Below are positions 6,789-7,222 of a stretch of DNA of 7,222 nt, piece after piece; the first letter of the stretch is position 1; each line of letters opens with the position of its first letter. Made by a program: the position numbers and the translations under genes. The DNA comes from Hyphomicrobiales bacterium (GTDB lineage: Bacteria; Pseudomonadota; Alphaproteobacteria; Rhizobiales; Beijerinckiaceae). The notes under the pieces are model-generated. The model had not been told where the DNA came from, did not search any database, and was given only the letters and a program-made list of their open reading frames with translations. The stretch covers positions 18,836-26,057 of the forward strand of contig PLUH01000182.1 in assembly GCA_003164825.1 (NCBI GenBank), read 5' to 3'.

Positions 6789-6817
6789 CGGACGAAAAAC
6801 TGTCTAATTATCGTCCG
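6789..6817. repeat. 7-bp inverted repeat flanking a -10-like hexamer
   Basis: CGGACGA (6789-6795) and TCGTCCG (6811-6817) are perfect inverted arms around a 15-nt AT-rich spacer. The spacer contains TCTAAT (6803-6808), five of six matches to the -10 consensus on the plus strand. No good -35 sits at the expected distance. The arrangement would suit an operator overlapping the promoter of the gene at 6895, with a leader of about 80 nt. It could instead be a leader hairpin. Confidence 0.5.
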
Positions 6818-6846
6818 TTGGCCCTCGCGTTTACACGAGCAGAATA

Positions 6847-6868
6847 CAACCGCTGTGCAACCGCTGGG
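6847..6868. repeat. Two tandem 11-bp units CAACCGCTG(T/G)G
   Basis: Unit one spans 6847-6857 and unit two 6858-6868, differing at one base; a third partial copy (CAACC) begins at 6871. The array ends 26 nt before the ATG at 6895, so it would lie in the mRNA leader just ahead of the ribosome binding region. Confidence 0.7.
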
Positions 6869-6894
6869 CGCAACCAGAGGCGGGGCGAACATCG

Positions 6895-7222
6895 ATGCGG
6901 CAGAATCTCCATTCTCGGCTGGGCGGCGAGGCTTCGGGTCAGGCGCAGGTTCGGCGGTCATTGCTCGCCGGAGCCTCGGCGGCCACCCTCGTTCTTCTGG
7001 CCGCGCTGGCGGCAGGCGGCCCGGCGCGCGCGCAATCCTTGGGCGGCGTGGGAGGGGCGGGACTCAATCCCGGCGGCAATGGCGGCGGCTCAAACCAGAA
7101 CGGCGGAAACGGCTCGACCGGCGCCACGTTCGGCGCGAAAGGCGTGCCGATCGGCGGCGCCGGCGCGGCCGGCACGACAGGCAGCGGCGCTAACGCATCG
7201 GGGGGCGGCGGCGGCGGCGGCG
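6895..7222 (+). CDS. Gly-rich secreted protein, possible autotransporter or surface protein, 3' end cut by window edge
   Basis: The first 109 residues of a longer protein. Residues 1-46 look like a long signal peptide: a polar, basic n-region with RR at 20-21, a hydrophobic core (about 22-41), and a PARA-Q cleavage site (about 46/47). The mature part seen so far is 29 Gly in 63 residues, with Asn, Ala, Ser and Thr, arranged as GGxGGxG-like runs and ending in seven consecutive Gly at the edge. Long signal peptides before Gly/Asn-rich passengers are common in alphaproteobacterial type V autotransporters and other surface proteins, but no beta-barrel is visible here, so this class is inference. 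The ATG at 6895 is chosen because it is the only ATG in frame before the signal peptide. The ribosome site is weak (GGGG about 9 nt upstream). Open frames on the other strand or in another frame here are GC-driven shadows. Confidence 0.72.
   Translation, partial: MRQNLHSRLGGEASGQAQVRRSLLAGASAATLVLLAALAAGGPARAQSLGGVGGAGLNPGGNGGGSNQNGGNGSTGATFGAKGVPIGGAGAAGTTGSGANASGGGGGGG

Larger units (their letters stand above)
6242..6894. other. About 650-bp gene-free leader/intergenic region with operator-like repeats
   Basis: I see no convincing coding sequence; the small open frames here have no recognisable motifs and poor starts. Composition drops markedly: 6421-6480 has 24 G/C of 60, far below the flanking genes. 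The left part holds a 7-bp stem CCAGGCG/CGCCTGG (6341-6347 with 6368-6374, 20-nt loop) followed 13 nt later by six Ts (6388-6393), a poor terminator candidate for the upstream gene. ATTTGAGGG occurs twice (6515-6523 and 6574-6582), and TGATT/AATCA forms a short inverted repeat (6547-6562). The right part contains the palindrome, inverted repeat and tandem repeat listed separately, and presumably carries the promoter of the gene at 6895. Confidence 0.7.

Noticed and set aside
6242..6894. Possible tRNA, other RNA gene or mobile-element remnant in the long intergenic region
   Set aside because: No cloverleaf with a GTTCRA-type T-loop, no long terminal inverted repeats, no target-site duplication and no transposase frame could be found.
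6855..7193. Alternate plus-strand frame (112 codons) and minus-strand frame (6939-7175) across the Gly-rich gene
   Set aside because: The plus alternative is an Arg-rich shifted reading of the Gly repeat, and the minus one is Pro-rich antisense. Only the 6895 frame shows a signal peptide with a cleavage site.

Overview
The window is GC-rich chromosomal DNA, most consistent with a hopanoid-producing alphaproteobacterium of the Hyphomicrobiales (Rhizobiales), perhaps near Beijerinckiaceae or Methylocystaceae. The reasons are the hpnABCDE gene order, an IalB-family periplasmic protein (a family concentrated in this order), the high GC content with GTG and TTG starts, and a Gly-rich, autotransporter-like secreted protein. 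The taxonomic placement is inferred from gene content only.

Left part (1-5209, minus strand): one tightly packed operon read right to left, hpnA-hpnB-hpnC-hpnD-hpnE. All four junctions are 4-base stop/start overlaps (ATGA three times, GTGA once), so translation is probably coupled throughout. HpnD, HpnC and HpnE together are the bacterial three-step route from farnesyl diphosphate to squalene: HpnD makes presqualene diphosphate, HpnC makes hydroxysqualene, and HpnE makes squalene. HpnA (NAD-dependent epimerase/dehydratase-type enzyme) and HpnB (membrane family-2 glycosyltransferase) are the usual hopanoid-locus partners without a settled reaction. hpnE runs off the left edge and lacks only its extreme C-terminus. 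A squalene-hopene cyclase gene would be expected just beyond the edge but is not in the window.

Middle (5210-5686): a 477-bp divergent intergenic region with candidate promoters for hpnA (minus) and for the next gene (plus). At 5687-6241 (plus) lies a small secreted IalB-family protein with a TTG start, a signal peptide and four cysteines.

Right part (6242-6894): about 650 bp without a convincing gene and visibly less GC-rich than its surroundings. It carries operator-like symmetry: a perfect 14-bp palindrome, a recurring GTTGC/GCAAC motif, a 7-bp inverted repeat flanking a -10-like hexamer, and an 11-bp tandem repeat. It leads into a plus-strand gene starting at 6895 that encodes a long signal peptide followed by an extremely Gly-rich segment. 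That gene is cut by the right edge inside a GGC repeat.

No RNA gene, IS element, CRISPR array or clearly novel system was found. The least explained part is the 6.5-7.2 kb segment: the structured leader and the Gly-rich exported protein.
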